The translations under genes were made by a program, and so were the position numbers. Below the pieces are notes generated by a model that was not told the origin of the DNA, made no database searches, and saw only the letters and a list, made by a program, of their open reading frames with translations. 64,000 nucleotides of DNA from Occallatibacter gabretensis. GTDB lineage: Bacteria; Acidobacteriota; Terriglobia; Terriglobales; Acidobacteriaceae. How positions within the stretch are numbered: position 1 is the first letter of the stretch; each line of letters starts with the position of its first letter. This document shows, piece by piece, positions 1 through 8,560 of the stretch. Location: assembly GCF_001449115.1 (NCBI RefSeq), contig NZ_LAIJ01000012.1:424947-488946 (forward strand), written 5' to 3'.

Positions 1-82
1 CACCTGCGCCTAAGGGCGGAGCTGCCCAAACAGCTCCGGTGATATGATCCGCCCAAAGCGTTGTTTTCCCCGGAGGCTAAGC

Positions 83-451
83 ATGATGCGTAAATTGTGG
101 GCTTTTGCATTGCTTTTTCTGCTCTCCGCTGCCACTGCCTTTGCCGGTGATTTCAACGGCAAATGGACGGCACAGTTCGACACACAAATTGGGCCGCAGA
201 AATATACATTCGAGTTTCATGTGGATGGAACAAAACTGACCGGCAAAGCGGTAAATGAACAGTTCGGGAGCACGGACATTGCAGAAGGCAAGGTGGATGG
301 CGATTCCATCAGCTTTGTCGAACCGCTTGACTTTCAGGGCAGTGCGCTGCGGATCATCTATACCGGCAAGATGGATGGCGACTCCATCAAGTTCACGCGC
401 AAGGTCGGAGAGTTCGCCACGGAAGAACTGACCGCGACACGAGTGAAATAA
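83..451 (+). CDS. small secreted beta-rich protein, unknown function
   Basis: This is a 122-residue protein with a clear signal peptide (MMRKLW, a hydrophobic run, then a cut near ATAFAG). The mature part is short beta-strand-like stretches with recurring 'DGTKLTG' and 'DGDSI' turns, which suggests a small beta-barrel or sandwich. Proteins of this look are common as exported hypotheticals in Acidobacteria; that is recalled knowledge, not a search. I chose the ATG at 83 because GGAGG lies 6 bases upstream at 72-76; an in-frame ATG at 44 has no such site and would bury the signal peptide. No enzymatic motif is visible. Confidence 0.75.
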   Translation: MMRKLWAFALLFLLSAATAFAGDFNGKWTAQFDTQIGPQKYTFEFHVDGTKLTGKAVNEQFGSTDIAEGKVDGDSISFVEPLDFQGSALRIIYTGKMDGDSIKFTRKVGEFATEELTATRVK

Positions 452-586
452 AACTGCGGGATGAGGTCATTCAATGCCGCACATCGAACTGGGACGCGCT
501 ACCGCTGCAATTGCATTTATGCTGATTGCAGTTTTACCGGTGTGGCGGAGAGCGCGAAATAGAAGCTGCGTTCCCTTGCCCTCTTC

Positions 587-1354
587 TCAGCCTTCCCGCT
601 GTCTTTCGATGATCGCGACCTTCTTGCCATACCGCCCGACGAGGGCATTCCAGCGCACAATCGCTAATTCCTTCAACATCTGCAGCCCGTCGCGCAGATA
701 ACTGATGCGCGAGCGCGCGTCATGCGCCCAGCTCACCGGAACCTCCTGCACACGGAAGCCGCGCTTGCGCGCAATGAAGAGGATCTCCGGATCGAAGCCC
801 CAGCGCTCAATTGTCTGCAATTGGAATACAGTCTGCGCGGCCTCGCGAGTAAAAGCCTTGAAGCCGCACTGCGTATCCGCATACGGTAGGCGCATCACGG
901 CGCGGGTCAGTAGATTGAAGCAACGGCCAAAAATCTGCCGGTACAGCGGCTGGCGGTGAGTTTGGCGGCTGGTCGCCAGCCAGCGCGAGCCAATGGCAAT
1001 ATCTGCGCCGGCGGCAATGGCGTCAAACAGCCGCTGGGCCTCGTCAATCGGCGCTGAGAGATCGGCATCCGTGAACATGACCACCTCTCCCAGCGCGTGC
1101 AGCAGACCCGAGCGAACGCTGTATCCCTTGCCGCGGTTACCGGGGTTCTCCATCAACCGGACTTCCGGAGCAGTGAGAGCAAATTTTTTTACCAAGCTGG
1201 CGGTCTCGTCGGTAGAGCCGTCATTGACGACGATGACCTCCGCGAACCATCCATGGCTGCGAACGGCCGCTATCACGGCCTCCAGCGTTGGTAGAATGCG
1301 CGCCCGCTCGTTATATGCCGGGACAACAATGCTGTATTTGGGATACGGCGTCAC
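587..1354 (-). CDS. family 2 glycosyltransferase (dolichyl-phosphate glucosyltransferase-like)
   Basis: This 255-residue GT-A enzyme opens with 'YSIVVPAYNE', has the 'VNDGSTDETA' nucleotide-binding segment and carries the catalytic-metal motif in 'MFTDADLSAP' near residue 95. 'GFKAFTREAA' and 'WGFDPEIL' are typical of the DPM1/ALG5 group, which moves a sugar from an NDP-sugar to a polyprenyl phosphate on the inner membrane face. No C-terminal membrane helices are seen, so it is a short, soluble or peripheral form. The start is GTG. It is divergent from the HU/IHF gene, with about 220 bases between them in which I see no clear element. The exact lipid and sugar substrates cannot be read from the sequence. 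Confidence 0.85.
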   Translation of the reverse strand: MTPYPKYSIVVPAYNERARILPTLEAVIAAVRSHGWFAEVIVVNDGSTDETASLVKKFALTAPEVRLMENPGNRGKGYSVRSGLLHALGEVVMFTDADLSAPIDEAQRLFDAIAAGADIAIGSRWLATSRQTHRQPLYRQIFGRCFNLLTRAVMRLPYADTQCGFKAFTREAAQTVFQLQTIERWGFDPEILFIARKRGFRVQEVPVSWAHDARSRISYLRDGLQMLKELAIVRWNALVGRYGKKVAIIERQREG

Positions 1355-1576
1355 TTAACAAGTCTCTTTTGGCCCCGGGCAAGCGATTGTCCAGGCGAAC
1401 TTGGGGTACTTTGCACATGATATACGCGCTGGCCTGCGAACGTTTCGAAGCCTTGCAGTATGCGGGCTTATACGCCAAATGACTGATGCATAAAGGTCAA
1501 ATCCACAGCAAGTCGCGTCTTTTTCGCGCACCACGCGTCGATTTTGGGTATGCTTGGTAGCGGAGGCGAACGAGGC

Positions 1577-1891
1577 ATGACGAAGGCGGACCTTGTAGAG
1601 AAAGTAACCAGCCTGGGAGATCTGACTCGCCGCGACGGCGAGGTGATCGTCGAAACCATCTTTGAGTCGGTGATCAATGCTCTGCAGACTGGCGACAAGA
1701 TCGAGATTCGCGGATTCGGGTCGTTTCGTATCCGCCAGCGCAATCCCCGCATCGGACGCAACCCCAAGACAGGCGAGCGCGTCGAGGTGCCTGCTAAGCG
1801 TGTGCCCTACTTCAAGCCCTCCAAGGAGTTGCGCGACCTGGTTAATCCGGACGAGGCCAAAGCGGCGTCTAAAGGGGAAAAGACGGAGTAA
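1577..1891 (+). CDS. HU/IHF family DNA-bending protein (IHF-beta-like)
   Basis: This 104-residue histone-like protein begins MTKADLVEKV and contains the beta-arm signature 'IEIRGFGSF', followed by 'GRNPKTGE' and 'VPYFKPSKELRD'. These resemble IHF-beta more than HU, although naming an alpha or beta subunit is unsafe outside Proteobacteria. It should bind and bend DNA as a dimer in the nucleoid. I chose the ATG at 1577, which puts the protein at family length; the in-frame ATG at 1544 would add 11 residues of low-complexity sequence. CGAGG just upstream can act as a ribosome site. The C-terminal tail after 'NPDEAK' is a short charged extension. Confidence 0.93.
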   Translation: MTKADLVEKVTSLGDLTRRDGEVIVETIFESVINALQTGDKIEIRGFGSFRIRQRNPRIGRNPKTGERVEVPAKRVPYFKPSKELRDLVNPDEAKAASKGEKTE

Positions 1892-1931
1892 GCCGCGCGG
1901 GAATCCGGCTTACACACAAACGCGTCGAAAT

Positions 1932-3062
1932 TCAGCCCCGGATGCCGACCACGCTCAGCATCCGGCCCGCGCGGCCCTGTGAGCCACGGTGCGAGAAGAA
2001 AAGCTCAGGCTGGCATCGGGTGCAACCGCCAACCATACTGATATTGCGCGGTTTAAGGCCTGCATCGAGCAGTTGCCTGCGGTTCGCTTCCGCCACATCC
2101 AGATGCAAACCCGGGCCTTGGGACGAGTCTCCAGGCGCGCGCTGCGTAAGAAACAGCAGGGGATATTCCTGCTTTACAGAGTCTGAGTCATAGACCTCGT
2201 GAAACAGCTCCGGCGCGTAGGCAAACTGCGAAGTGAACTCCGAAAATACGTCCTCACCCACGGCATAGCAGCATGGCCCAATGCTTGGGCCGATCGCCGC
2301 AACCAGATCCTCGGGATCCGAGCCGAATTCCAGCCGCATCCGCCCAATGCCGCTCTCTACAATGCGCTTGACGGTGCCGCGCCAGCCGGCGTGGAAAGCA
2401 GCAACAACCTTCTTCTTGCGGTCAGTCACCAGAACGGGCGTGCAATCCGCAGTCAGAATGCCGAGCAGCAGGCCGGGCTTGTCGGTCATCAGCCCGTCTC
2501 CCTCGCATGGCTGACCAATATGCGATGAATCCGCCACAGCCACCATGCTCGAATGAATTTGCCGAATGGTCACGATCGGTGTGGAAGCATTGCCGGTAAT
2601 GGCTTCGGCGAAGAGCTCGCGGTTGCGCAGCACATGTTCGCGTGTATCGTCCGCGGTAAAGCCCAGATTCAGCTCTGCTGGCTCGCCTTCTGCTGCATAG
2701 GCGGTACTCATACCGCCGCGCCGTGTGCTGAAGCCGTGCCATAGCCATGAAATTCGCTTAAGGGCCGGCGCAGAAACCCATTCGACGCCATTGCCGGCGT
2801 GAATTGGCTCGGCGGCAGCCGGACGTAGATCGTCGGGACTCTTATTGCTTAGATCGTGGCGCGGGGTGGTTTTGCGACCGCCTGCAGCCTTCTCTGTCTG
2901 ACCGCGAACCAATCCGGCTGCAGAAAACAGAGCGTCAACCTGCTCGATCTGGTCCTCAATGCGCGCATCAATCTGCGCCTCAATGAGGGATTCTGCACCA
3001 GCGGATTTCGCAAGCGCGGAAACGGAGCGGGTAATGGGGATGCTGGAGGGCATGGACTTCAT
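1932..3062 (-). CDS. pgeF: PgeF/YfiH (laccase-domain) multicopper oxidase-fold protein
   Basis: The C-terminal ~280 residues match the YfiH/PgeF family (Pfam Cu-oxidase_4), now linked to purine nucleoside phosphorolysis or deamination and to removal of wrongly joined peptidoglycan precursors. Visible zinc-site motifs are 'IRQIHSS', 'LTADCTPVLV', 'AAFHAGWRGT' and 'GPSIGPCCYAVG', and the protein ends with the usual 'CTRCQPELFFSHR'. The family is normally about 240-270 residues; this one has an extra N-terminal segment of roughly 90 residues that is charged, low in hydrophobicity and without a signal peptide. An internal start could remove part of it. The gene is divergent from the 3380 gene. 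Confidence 0.9.
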   Translation of the reverse strand: MKSMPSSIPITRSVSALAKSAGAESLIEAQIDARIEDQIEQVDALFSAAGLVRGQTEKAAGGRKTTPRHDLSNKSPDDLRPAAAEPIHAGNGVEWVSAPALKRISWLWHGFSTRRGGMSTAYAAEGEPAELNLGFTADDTREHVLRNRELFAEAITGNASTPIVTIRQIHSSMVAVADSSHIGQPCEGDGLMTDKPGLLLGILTADCTPVLVTDRKKKVVAAFHAGWRGTVKRIVESGIGRMRLEFGSDPEDLVAAIGPSIGPCCYAVGEDVFSEFTSQFAYAPELFHEVYDSDSVKQEYPLLFLTQRAPGDSSQGPGLHLDVAEANRRQLLDAGLKPRNISMVGGCTRCQPELFFSHRGSQGRAGRMLSVVGIRG

Positions 3063-3103
3063 TTTAGCGGGAGAGAAATTATTTCAGCCGGAATAAAGCT
3101 TGT

Positions 3104-3125
3104 GGGCCTGCCTTCCGGCAGGCCC
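3104..3125. repeat. perfect 9-bp inverted repeat in a divergent intergenic region
   Basis: GGGCCTGCC at 3104-3112 and GGCAGGCCC at 3117-3125 flank a TTCC loop. No T-run follows on either strand, so a terminator is not well supported. The element lies in the 317-base gap between the divergent pgeF and the 3380 gene. In the rest of that gap I see no gene, only purine-rich stretches and T-rich DNA near 3300. Confidence 0.55.
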
Positions 3126-3379
3126 GCTAGAGAGGCATTGGGGGTGGGGTATCCAGAAAGGGGGGATTGAGGTGAAGATCGTAAACGACCTTCAAAGAGG
3201 ATGGTTTCCTACCTTGGAGGGTGATACTACGGGGAAGCCTCTGCTTGTTAATAAATAAGACGCCAAGCCCCGGGGAATGGTTGCTCGACTTCCGGAAGGA
3301 TTTTTTTGAGCCCGAAAATGTATGAAAACAGAGCATTATTCTATTGCGCGCGCGATTCCCGATTGGCACTCTAATAGTT

Positions 3380-4051
3380 GTGAAGAACTGGCCATACATT
3401 CTGATTGTGCTGATCGTCATCGGTGGCGCGGGGTTTCTGGTATACAGCGACCGGCAGCGACTTGGGGTCGGACATATGCTAGGAGCCAGTTCCGCCAGTG
3501 AAAATACCGGTGAAAGCACCAGCGGCGTCAGTGCAGCCCTGAACGCGATGAAACCGTCGAAGGCGAAATGGCGGTCCATCTCCCGTCCCGCTGACGGGTT
3601 CACCGTCGAACTGCCCGCAGGCACGCGAGATTCCGAAGCTCCTGCCTTCAATGAAACCGGGAGCACGGAGCCGGTCAAAATGCTGGAGTCAACCTCTGAC
3701 GACGACACGGTTTACGCCATCACCTGGCAGGACAATCCGCCCATCGCGCGCATCAACAATAACGTGCCGGACCGCACGCTGGACCAGGCCCAGGACGGAA
3801 TGCTTAGCCGCACACAGACGACGCTGATGAGCCAGACCCGAATCGTCGCCGGCGGATCTCCGGGGCGGGAGATTCTGGCGCACAATGCCTCGGGCGGCGT
3901 TCTGAATGCGCGGTTGATCTATGTGAAGCTCCCCGGAGCAAATGACCGGCTCTATACCCTGATGGCGCTCTTTCCCACCGCCGGTGCGCGGCACGAACAG
4001 GACGTGACACGCTTCTTCAATTCCTTTGTCATGTCAGCGCCCGGTGCCTGA
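3380..4051 (+). CDS. single-pass membrane-anchored protein with PsbP/DUF1795-like domain
   Basis: The protein has one N-terminal membrane helix ('PYILIVLIVIGGAGFLVY') and an exported or periplasmic domain of about 190 residues. Its middle part ('RPADGFTVELPAGT...') and the C-terminal 'RLYTLMALFP...EQDVTRFFNSF' resemble the PsbP/DUF1795 type of small alpha-beta domain; this is a fold-level impression only. The start is uncertain. A GTG at 3380 places the helix right at the N-terminus, while an upstream TTG at 3344 would add 12 residues; neither has a convincing ribosome site. It is convergent with the MmcQ gene, 27 bases away. Function unknown. Confidence 0.7.
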   Translation: MKNWPYILIVLIVIGGAGFLVYSDRQRLGVGHMLGASSASENTGESTSGVSAALNAMKPSKAKWRSISRPADGFTVELPAGTRDSEAPAFNETGSTEPVKMLESTSDDDTVYAITWQDNPPIARINNNVPDRTLDQAQDGMLSRTQTTLMSQTRIVAGGSPGREILAHNASGGVLNARLIYVKLPGANDRLYTLMALFPTAGARHEQDVTRFFNSFVMSAPGA

Positions 4052-4078
4052 TCCCGGCCTTTGAGCCCGATCTGGGCA

Positions 4079-4498
4079 TCAATTTTCCGCTCGCTTCTTC
4101 GTTGCTGCGCGTTTCTTCGCCGGCTTACGGTTCTTCTCTACGCGCAGCTTCCAGGCAGTGTGCAGCGCACCGGTAAGCAAGTCCTCATTGGCTGCGGCCA
4201 GCAACACATGTGTGGCGCCCATGCGTCCCCATCCGCCAAAAACCGGCAGAAATACCTCTGGCTGCTCAGCGATAAAGCCCGCTTGCATCCCCGGTGTCAG
4301 CATCAGGTTTCCGTAGCCTTTGCTTTGCATGGCCAGCGTAGCAAAGATGCGCCCGCCGACGCGGAAATCCGCCGAGCCCATGTGCGAGCCTTCCTCCGCG
4401 CCTTCCATGCTGAGCGCGATGCGCCGAAAGTCCGCAACGCTTAAGCCAGCGCCGGTTTGCTTTCGAATTTCCCCATCTCGAATTCCTCGCCGAGCCAT
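4079..4498 (-). CDS. MmcQ/YjbR family protein
   Basis: This is a 139-residue protein with the family opening 'VADFRRIALSMEGAEEGSHMG', the core 'FRVGGRIFATLAMQ' and a lysine-rich C-tail (about residues 120-139). MmcQ/YjbR proteins have a double-wing DNA-binding-like fold and poorly defined roles. The only in-frame start is the ATG at 4498, which puts the first 19 codons inside the 3' end of the M3 peptidase gene (58-base overlap in another frame). The overlap predicts translational coupling to the peptidase. The gene is certain; its function is not. Confidence 0.82.
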   Translation of the reverse strand: MARRGIRDGEIRKQTGAGLSVADFRRIALSMEGAEEGSHMGSADFRVGGRIFATLAMQSKGYGNLMLTPGMQAGFIAEQPEVFLPVFGGWGRMGATHVLLAAANEDLLTGALHTAWKLRVEKNRKPAKKRAATKKRAEN

Positions 4499-6483
4499 CT
4501 CTGAAAAGCCTCAAATTCCTCGTCCCTGCCCAGAAAATCGCGAACCATCGTCCGCCCCGGCTTTGAGCCGCCCTGCTCCAGCACCGCCTTACGATAGCGC
4601 GTGGCTGCGTCACCGTCGAGCAGATTTTCCGGATCGAACTGCGCAAAGAAGTCCAGCGCGATCACCTTGTCGAAGGCGTACGTATAGTAGTTCGACGAGT
4701 AACCCGTCAGATGCCCGAAGCTCGCATACATGCGGCTGCCGTCCAGCCACTTCCACGGCAGCAGGCTGGTGTAGAGCGAATGAATCGTCTTGTCCAGATC
4801 GATCTGCGCCGGGTCTTCATCATGCAGATTCAGCGAAATTGCCGTGTAGTAAATCTGCTGCCGCATTCCATCCGCACGTCCAAACGCACTCGCGGCCTTC
4901 ATCCGCTGAATGATCTCCGCCGGCAGAACCTCGCCCGTTTCGTGGTGCTTTGCAAAGCTCTGCAGCAGCTTCACGTCGCGGAAAAACTCCTCCAGCATCT
5001 GCGAAGGCACCTCAATGAAATCTCCCTCCGTCGCAAATCCTGAAAGCCCGGCCCACTCTGTGTGGCCGCCCAGAATCGCGTGCATCAGGTGCCCGAATTC
5101 ATGGAAGTACGTCACCACGTCGTTGTACTGCATCAGTCCCGGGTCCTTCTGATCTGACCCACCCTCTTCGCCGCCGGGGAAGTTGCAGATCAGCGAAACC
5201 TCCGGCAGATAGCGCCCCTTCACGCCCGTCACCACCGGCGCAGCCGAAAACCACTTATCCTTGCCCTCGCGCGGATGCATGTCGAGATAAAACCGCCCGA
5301 TCCGCTTACCACCTTCGAACACATCAAAGACCTTCACAGCCTTGTCCCAGGCAGTCGCATCCGACGCCCGAAACTCTACCTTGAACAGCCGCGCCGCCGT
5401 CGCCAGCACGCCTGCCTCCACCTGCTCGTACGGAAAATAAGGCCGCACGGACTGCGAATCAAAATCAAACTTTGCCCGCCGGAACTGTTCATACCAGTAG
5501 CCGCGGCTGGTAATGTCGATCTCGTCAAGTCGCGGCTCATTCTTCGGCTGCTGCTCCCGTGCAAATTCCAGAATCATCTCGTGCTCGCGCTTCGCACCCT
5601 CGCGGCTAGCCTCATCCAGCTTGTGCAGAAACGCACGCACATTCTTCGCCGAACCCATCATCTGGTCCGCGGTCGCCAGATCGGCCCAACTTCTAAAGCC
5701 AAGCACTGACGCGATTTCCTGCCGCGTCTTGAGCAAATCTTCCAGGATCGTCTTGTTCGCCGGATACGCCCGCGTGTTGTACGCCAGATACATCCGCTCG
5801 CGCAGCTCTCCGTTCGCCGCAAATGTCATGACCGGCTGCATATCGGGCTGATCCGTCGAAATCGTCACTTTGCCCTCAGCATTTGCCGGATGCCGTGCCA
5901 GGTAATCGGCCGGCAAACCGTCCAGCTCCTCCAGCGCGGCCTCAATCGTCTTTGCGCCCTCCTGGATGTTCCGGCTGAAATCCAGCGAGTGCTTCGTCGC
6001 CTGCTCATGTAGCTGCTGCAGATGCATGCGCGTAGCCTCGTCCTTGTCCACGCCGGCCAGCCGATACCCCAGCAGCGTGCGCTCCACATAATGCTTTGTC
6101 GCGTCACTGGTTCCGGTCCTGCCCATTGCAGCCAGCGCGTCATACACCCCGCGATTCAGGCTCAGCGCCGCGCCGGCCTGCGAGACCCGCTGCGCAGCCG
6201 TCTGCGCCGCATCGCGCACACCCTTATCCGCAGCCACGGAGTTCAGCACGCCAGCCTGCGACCCGGCCAGGCTCAGCTGCTCGATCGCCGCGTCATACAG
6301 CCGCAGCGTGTTTTCGAGCGTCCGCTGCCCTGGGACCGCCAGCAGCGCAGCCAGCGCCTCCTCATGCGCCGCAAGGCGCGCACTAACCCACTTGTCCAGC
6401 GCTTCTGCGGACTCGGCCCCGCCTTCATCCCAGGCATGAATCTCTTCAGTCACAAGCAAAGCGGCAACGGTATCGGCTGGCAT
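4441..6483 (-). CDS. M3 family zinc oligopeptidase (thimet oligopeptidase/Dcp-like)
   Basis: This is a 680-residue cytosolic metallopeptidase. The zinc site 'YFHEFGHLMHAILGG' supplies HExxH, and 'DFIEVPSQMLEEF' about 28 residues later supplies the third ligand. 'YSSNYYTYAFDKVIA' near the C-terminus is the substrate-binding segment of the thimet/Dcp group. Size fits full-length M3A enzymes, which trim short peptides released by other proteases. The reading frame stays open to 6690, but those residues look non-coding and overlap the divergent aroDE gene. I therefore place the start at ATG 6483; a TTG at 6489 is equally close to the GGAGG just upstream. The 3' end overlaps the MmcQ gene. Confidence 0.93.
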   Translation of the reverse strand: MPADTVAALLVTEEIHAWDEGGAESAEALDKWVSARLAAHEEALAALLAVPGQRTLENTLRLYDAAIEQLSLAGSQAGVLNSVAADKGVRDAAQTAAQRVSQAGAALSLNRGVYDALAAMGRTGTSDATKHYVERTLLGYRLAGVDKDEATRMHLQQLHEQATKHSLDFSRNIQEGAKTIEAALEELDGLPADYLARHPANAEGKVTISTDQPDMQPVMTFAANGELRERMYLAYNTRAYPANKTILEDLLKTRQEIASVLGFRSWADLATADQMMGSAKNVRAFLHKLDEASREGAKREHEMILEFAREQQPKNEPRLDEIDITSRGYWYEQFRRAKFDFDSQSVRPYFPYEQVEAGVLATAARLFKVEFRASDATAWDKAVKVFDVFEGGKRIGRFYLDMHPREGKDKWFSAAPVVTGVKGRYLPEVSLICNFPGGEEGGSDQKDPGLMQYNDVVTYFHEFGHLMHAILGGHTEWAGLSGFATEGDFIEVPSQMLEEFFRDVKLLQSFAKHHETGEVLPAEIIQRMKAASAFGRADGMRQQIYYTAISLNLHDEDPAQIDLDKTIHSLYTSLLPWKWLDGSRMYASFGHLTGYSSNYYTYAFDKVIALDFFAQFDPENLLDGDAATRYRKAVLEQGGSKPGRTMVRDFLGRDEEFEAFQRWLGEEFEMGKFESKPALA

Positions 6484-6581
6484 CGGCAAACATTCCTCCA
6501 AAGAACTAGCTTGCCACACCGGGCGCATGCAATGCCTTGTACCGCAGCGTTCAACCCTTCTACGATAGGACAGTTGACCGT

Positions 6582-8135
6582 ATGAAAACTGCGCCCAAGT
6601 CCCCACTGTCAGGCCCAAAACTTCGCCACGGAAAGATCTGCGTCGCCATACAGGCCGCCACGCCTGCTGAGATGCTGGACCGCGCAGCACGGGCTCTCAA
6701 AGACGCAAAATTCCTCGAATTCCGTCTCGATTCGCTCAGAAATCCCGCCGCCGCACTGCCGCGCCTGAAAGCATTTCTCACCGCAAATCCCAGCGTCGTA
6801 GCCATCGGCACATGCCGCCGCAAACCCAACGGCGGGCACTTTGTTGGGCCCTTGTCAGACGAGCTTGCAATCCTGCTCAAGGCCTCACGCACCGGATGCA
6901 GAATCATTGATCTCGAAGTCGAATCCGCCGAAGAAGCCTCTTCCGCGCAGCTCGAAAAATTCCGTACCGCTCTGCACTCCGCAGGCGCATCACTGCTCAT
7001 CAGCTTCCATGACTTCTCCAAAACTCGCCATCTGGACCGCGCCGCAGGTCGCATAGCCGCCTTCGCGCCGGATTACATCAAGGTTGTCTCCACCGCACAG
7101 ACGCTCTCCGACAACCTCGCCATCCTGCGCCTCATAGAAGACCGCGCCACATCGTCGCGCGTCGTCGGCATTGCCATGGGCGAAGAAGGCCTGGTGAGCC
7201 GCGTTCTCGGCCCGCGCGAGGGCGCGACCTTCACCTTCGCATCCTTGGTGGATGGTTCCGAAACCGCGCCGGGCCAGGTCTCCGCCCGCACGCTGCGCCG
7301 CCTCTACCGCGCCGACAAGCTCAACGCCGAGACCCGCATCTTCGGCGTCGCTGGCAATCCCATCACGCACTCGCTCTCACCGCTGATGCACAACACCGCC
7401 TTCCAACGCGAAAAAGTAAACGCTGTCCTGCTTCCGCTCAAGGCCAAAACTGCGGCCGACCTCATCGCACTCATGATCGAGCTGCCCATGAGCGGAGCGG
7501 CGATCACCATGCCGCTCAAGCTCGAGGTCCTTCCGTACCTCGATCACATCGACCCCATCGCCCGTCGCATCGGGGCCGTCAACACGCTGCGCGTCTCCGC
7601 AGACGGCAAGCTCTCCGGCTACAACACCGATGTCCACGGCATCGTAAACCCACTCGCCCAGCGCATCCAGCTAAAAGGCGCGCGCATCGCCGTTCTCGGC
7701 GCAGGCGGAGCAGCCCGCGCGGCGGTCTTCGGGCTCGTCGATGCAGGCGCAGAGGTCTTCATCATCAACCGCACGCATGAAAATGCCGTAGCCCTGGCCC
7801 GCGCCGCAAAAGCAAAAGCTCTCAAGCACAATCAGCTCACAAAACATCGCTTCGACGCCATCCTCAACTCCACGCCCTGCGGCATGAAAGGCTCCGCGCA
7901 GCCGCTGCCACTGGCAGAAAGCGAGCTCAACGCCAACCTGATTTTCGAAATGGTCTATAACCCGCTTGAAACGCCTCTGCTTCGCCTCGCCAGATCACGC
8001 GGCATTCCCACCATCAGTGGCCTCGAAATGTTCGTGCAACAAGGCGTGCGCCAATTCGAAATCTGGACCGGCAAAACGCCGCCAGAAGCCGAAATGCGCC
8101 GAGTAGTCGAGCGCGAACTGAAGCGACGCGGCTAA
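6582..8135 (+). CDS. aroDE: bifunctional type I 3-dehydroquinate dehydratase / shikimate 5-dehydrogenase
   Basis: The 517-residue protein is a fusion of two consecutive shikimate-pathway enzymes. Residues ~10-235 are a class I dehydroquinase: 'FLEFRLD', 'LLISFHDF' (His) and 'YIKVVSTAQT' (Schiff-base Lys), with 'APGQVS' closing the site. Residues ~250-517 are shikimate dehydrogenase: 'GNPITHSLSPLMHN' binds shikimate, 'ITMPLK' holds the catalytic lysine, and 'VLGAGGAARAAVFGL' is the NADP loop. Together they convert 3-dehydroquinate to shikimate in the cytosol. This domain order is also found in plants and in some bacteria. An upstream TTG (6537) is possible, but ATG 6582 starts nearer the first domain. 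It is divergent from the M3 peptidase. Confidence 0.95.
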   Translation: MKTAPKSPLSGPKLRHGKICVAIQAATPAEMLDRAARALKDAKFLEFRLDSLRNPAAALPRLKAFLTANPSVVAIGTCRRKPNGGHFVGPLSDELAILLKASRTGCRIIDLEVESAEEASSAQLEKFRTALHSAGASLLISFHDFSKTRHLDRAAGRIAAFAPDYIKVVSTAQTLSDNLAILRLIEDRATSSRVVGIAMGEEGLVSRVLGPREGATFTFASLVDGSETAPGQVSARTLRRLYRADKLNAETRIFGVAGNPITHSLSPLMHNTAFQREKVNAVLLPLKAKTAADLIALMIELPMSGAAITMPLKLEVLPYLDHIDPIARRIGAVNTLRVSADGKLSGYNTDVHGIVNPLAQRIQLKGARIAVLGAGGAARAAVFGLVDAGAEVFIINRTHENAVALARAAKAKALKHNQLTKHRFDAILNSTPCGMKGSAQPLPLAESELNANLIFEMVYNPLETPLLRLARSRGIPTISGLEMFVQQGVRQFEIWTGKTPPEAEMRRVVERELKRRG

Positions 8136-8173
8136 GCATCTGGACAATTGCTGGAATGGATGGAAAAATCAAG

Positions 8174-8188
8174 TAGGATTAAATCCTA
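8174..8188. promoter_or_regulatory. perfect palindrome, probable autoregulatory operator
   Basis: TAGGATT-A-AATCCTA is a perfect 7-bp inverted repeat with a single central base, ending 12 bases before the ATG of the ParD-like gene. Ribbon-helix-helix antitoxins usually bind such sites over their own promoter, so an operator role is the natural inference; nothing in the sequence proves binding. Confidence 0.6.
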
Positions 8189-8200
8189 TCTGAGGCCATC

Positions 8201-8560
8201 ATGCGTTCCACAAAGCAAATGAGCATCACACTCCCCAACGAGCTAGCCGGTATGGTCCGCAAGAAAGTTGAGTCCGGAAATTACGCCTCGGAGAGCGAAG
8301 TCATTCGTGATGGCTTGCGCGCCCTTCAACGGGAAGATGAAGCGCTGGAGCATTGGCTGCGAACTGAAGTCGTGGCAAGCTATGAAGAAGTTAAAGCAGA
8401 CCCCTCACGGGTACTCACTTCTGAGCAAGTGCTGGCAAAACTTGTCCAGCACCGCAAAGCACGTCTGAGGGCTGGTTGCATCGCAGATTCTTCCTCTGAA
8501 GAGAGAGCCAGCGCACGCGAACTGAAGCCCGCAGCTAGTCGCGAACAAAATAGAAGATGA
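8201..8560 (+). CDS. ParD-like ribbon-helix-helix antitoxin without an adjacent toxin
   Basis: Residues 5-60 ('MSITLPNELAGMVRKKVESG' followed by 'ASESEVIRDGLRAL') are a ribbon-helix-helix DNA-binding domain of the ParD/type II antitoxin family. The next 30 residues ('LEHWLRTEVVASYEEVKADP') are the usual toxin-binding region. A further ~30 residues rich in Arg, Ser and Ala form an atypical tail and may be read-through into formerly non-coding DNA. GAGG lies just upstream of the ATG. No RelE/ParE gene follows: the next gene is on the opposite strand and overlaps the 3' end by 26 bases. It is either an orphan regulator or a pair that has lost its toxin. Confidence 0.85.
   Translation: MRSTKQMSITLPNELAGMVRKKVESGNYASESEVIRDGLRALQREDEALEHWLRTEVVASYEEVKADPSRVLTSEQVLAKLVQHRKARLRAGCIADSSSEERASARELKPAASREQNRR

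Noticed and set aside
3127-3708. 193-codon minus-strand open frame
   Set aside because: Composition is random-like and it covers the divergent gap plus the 5' half of the 3380 gene.
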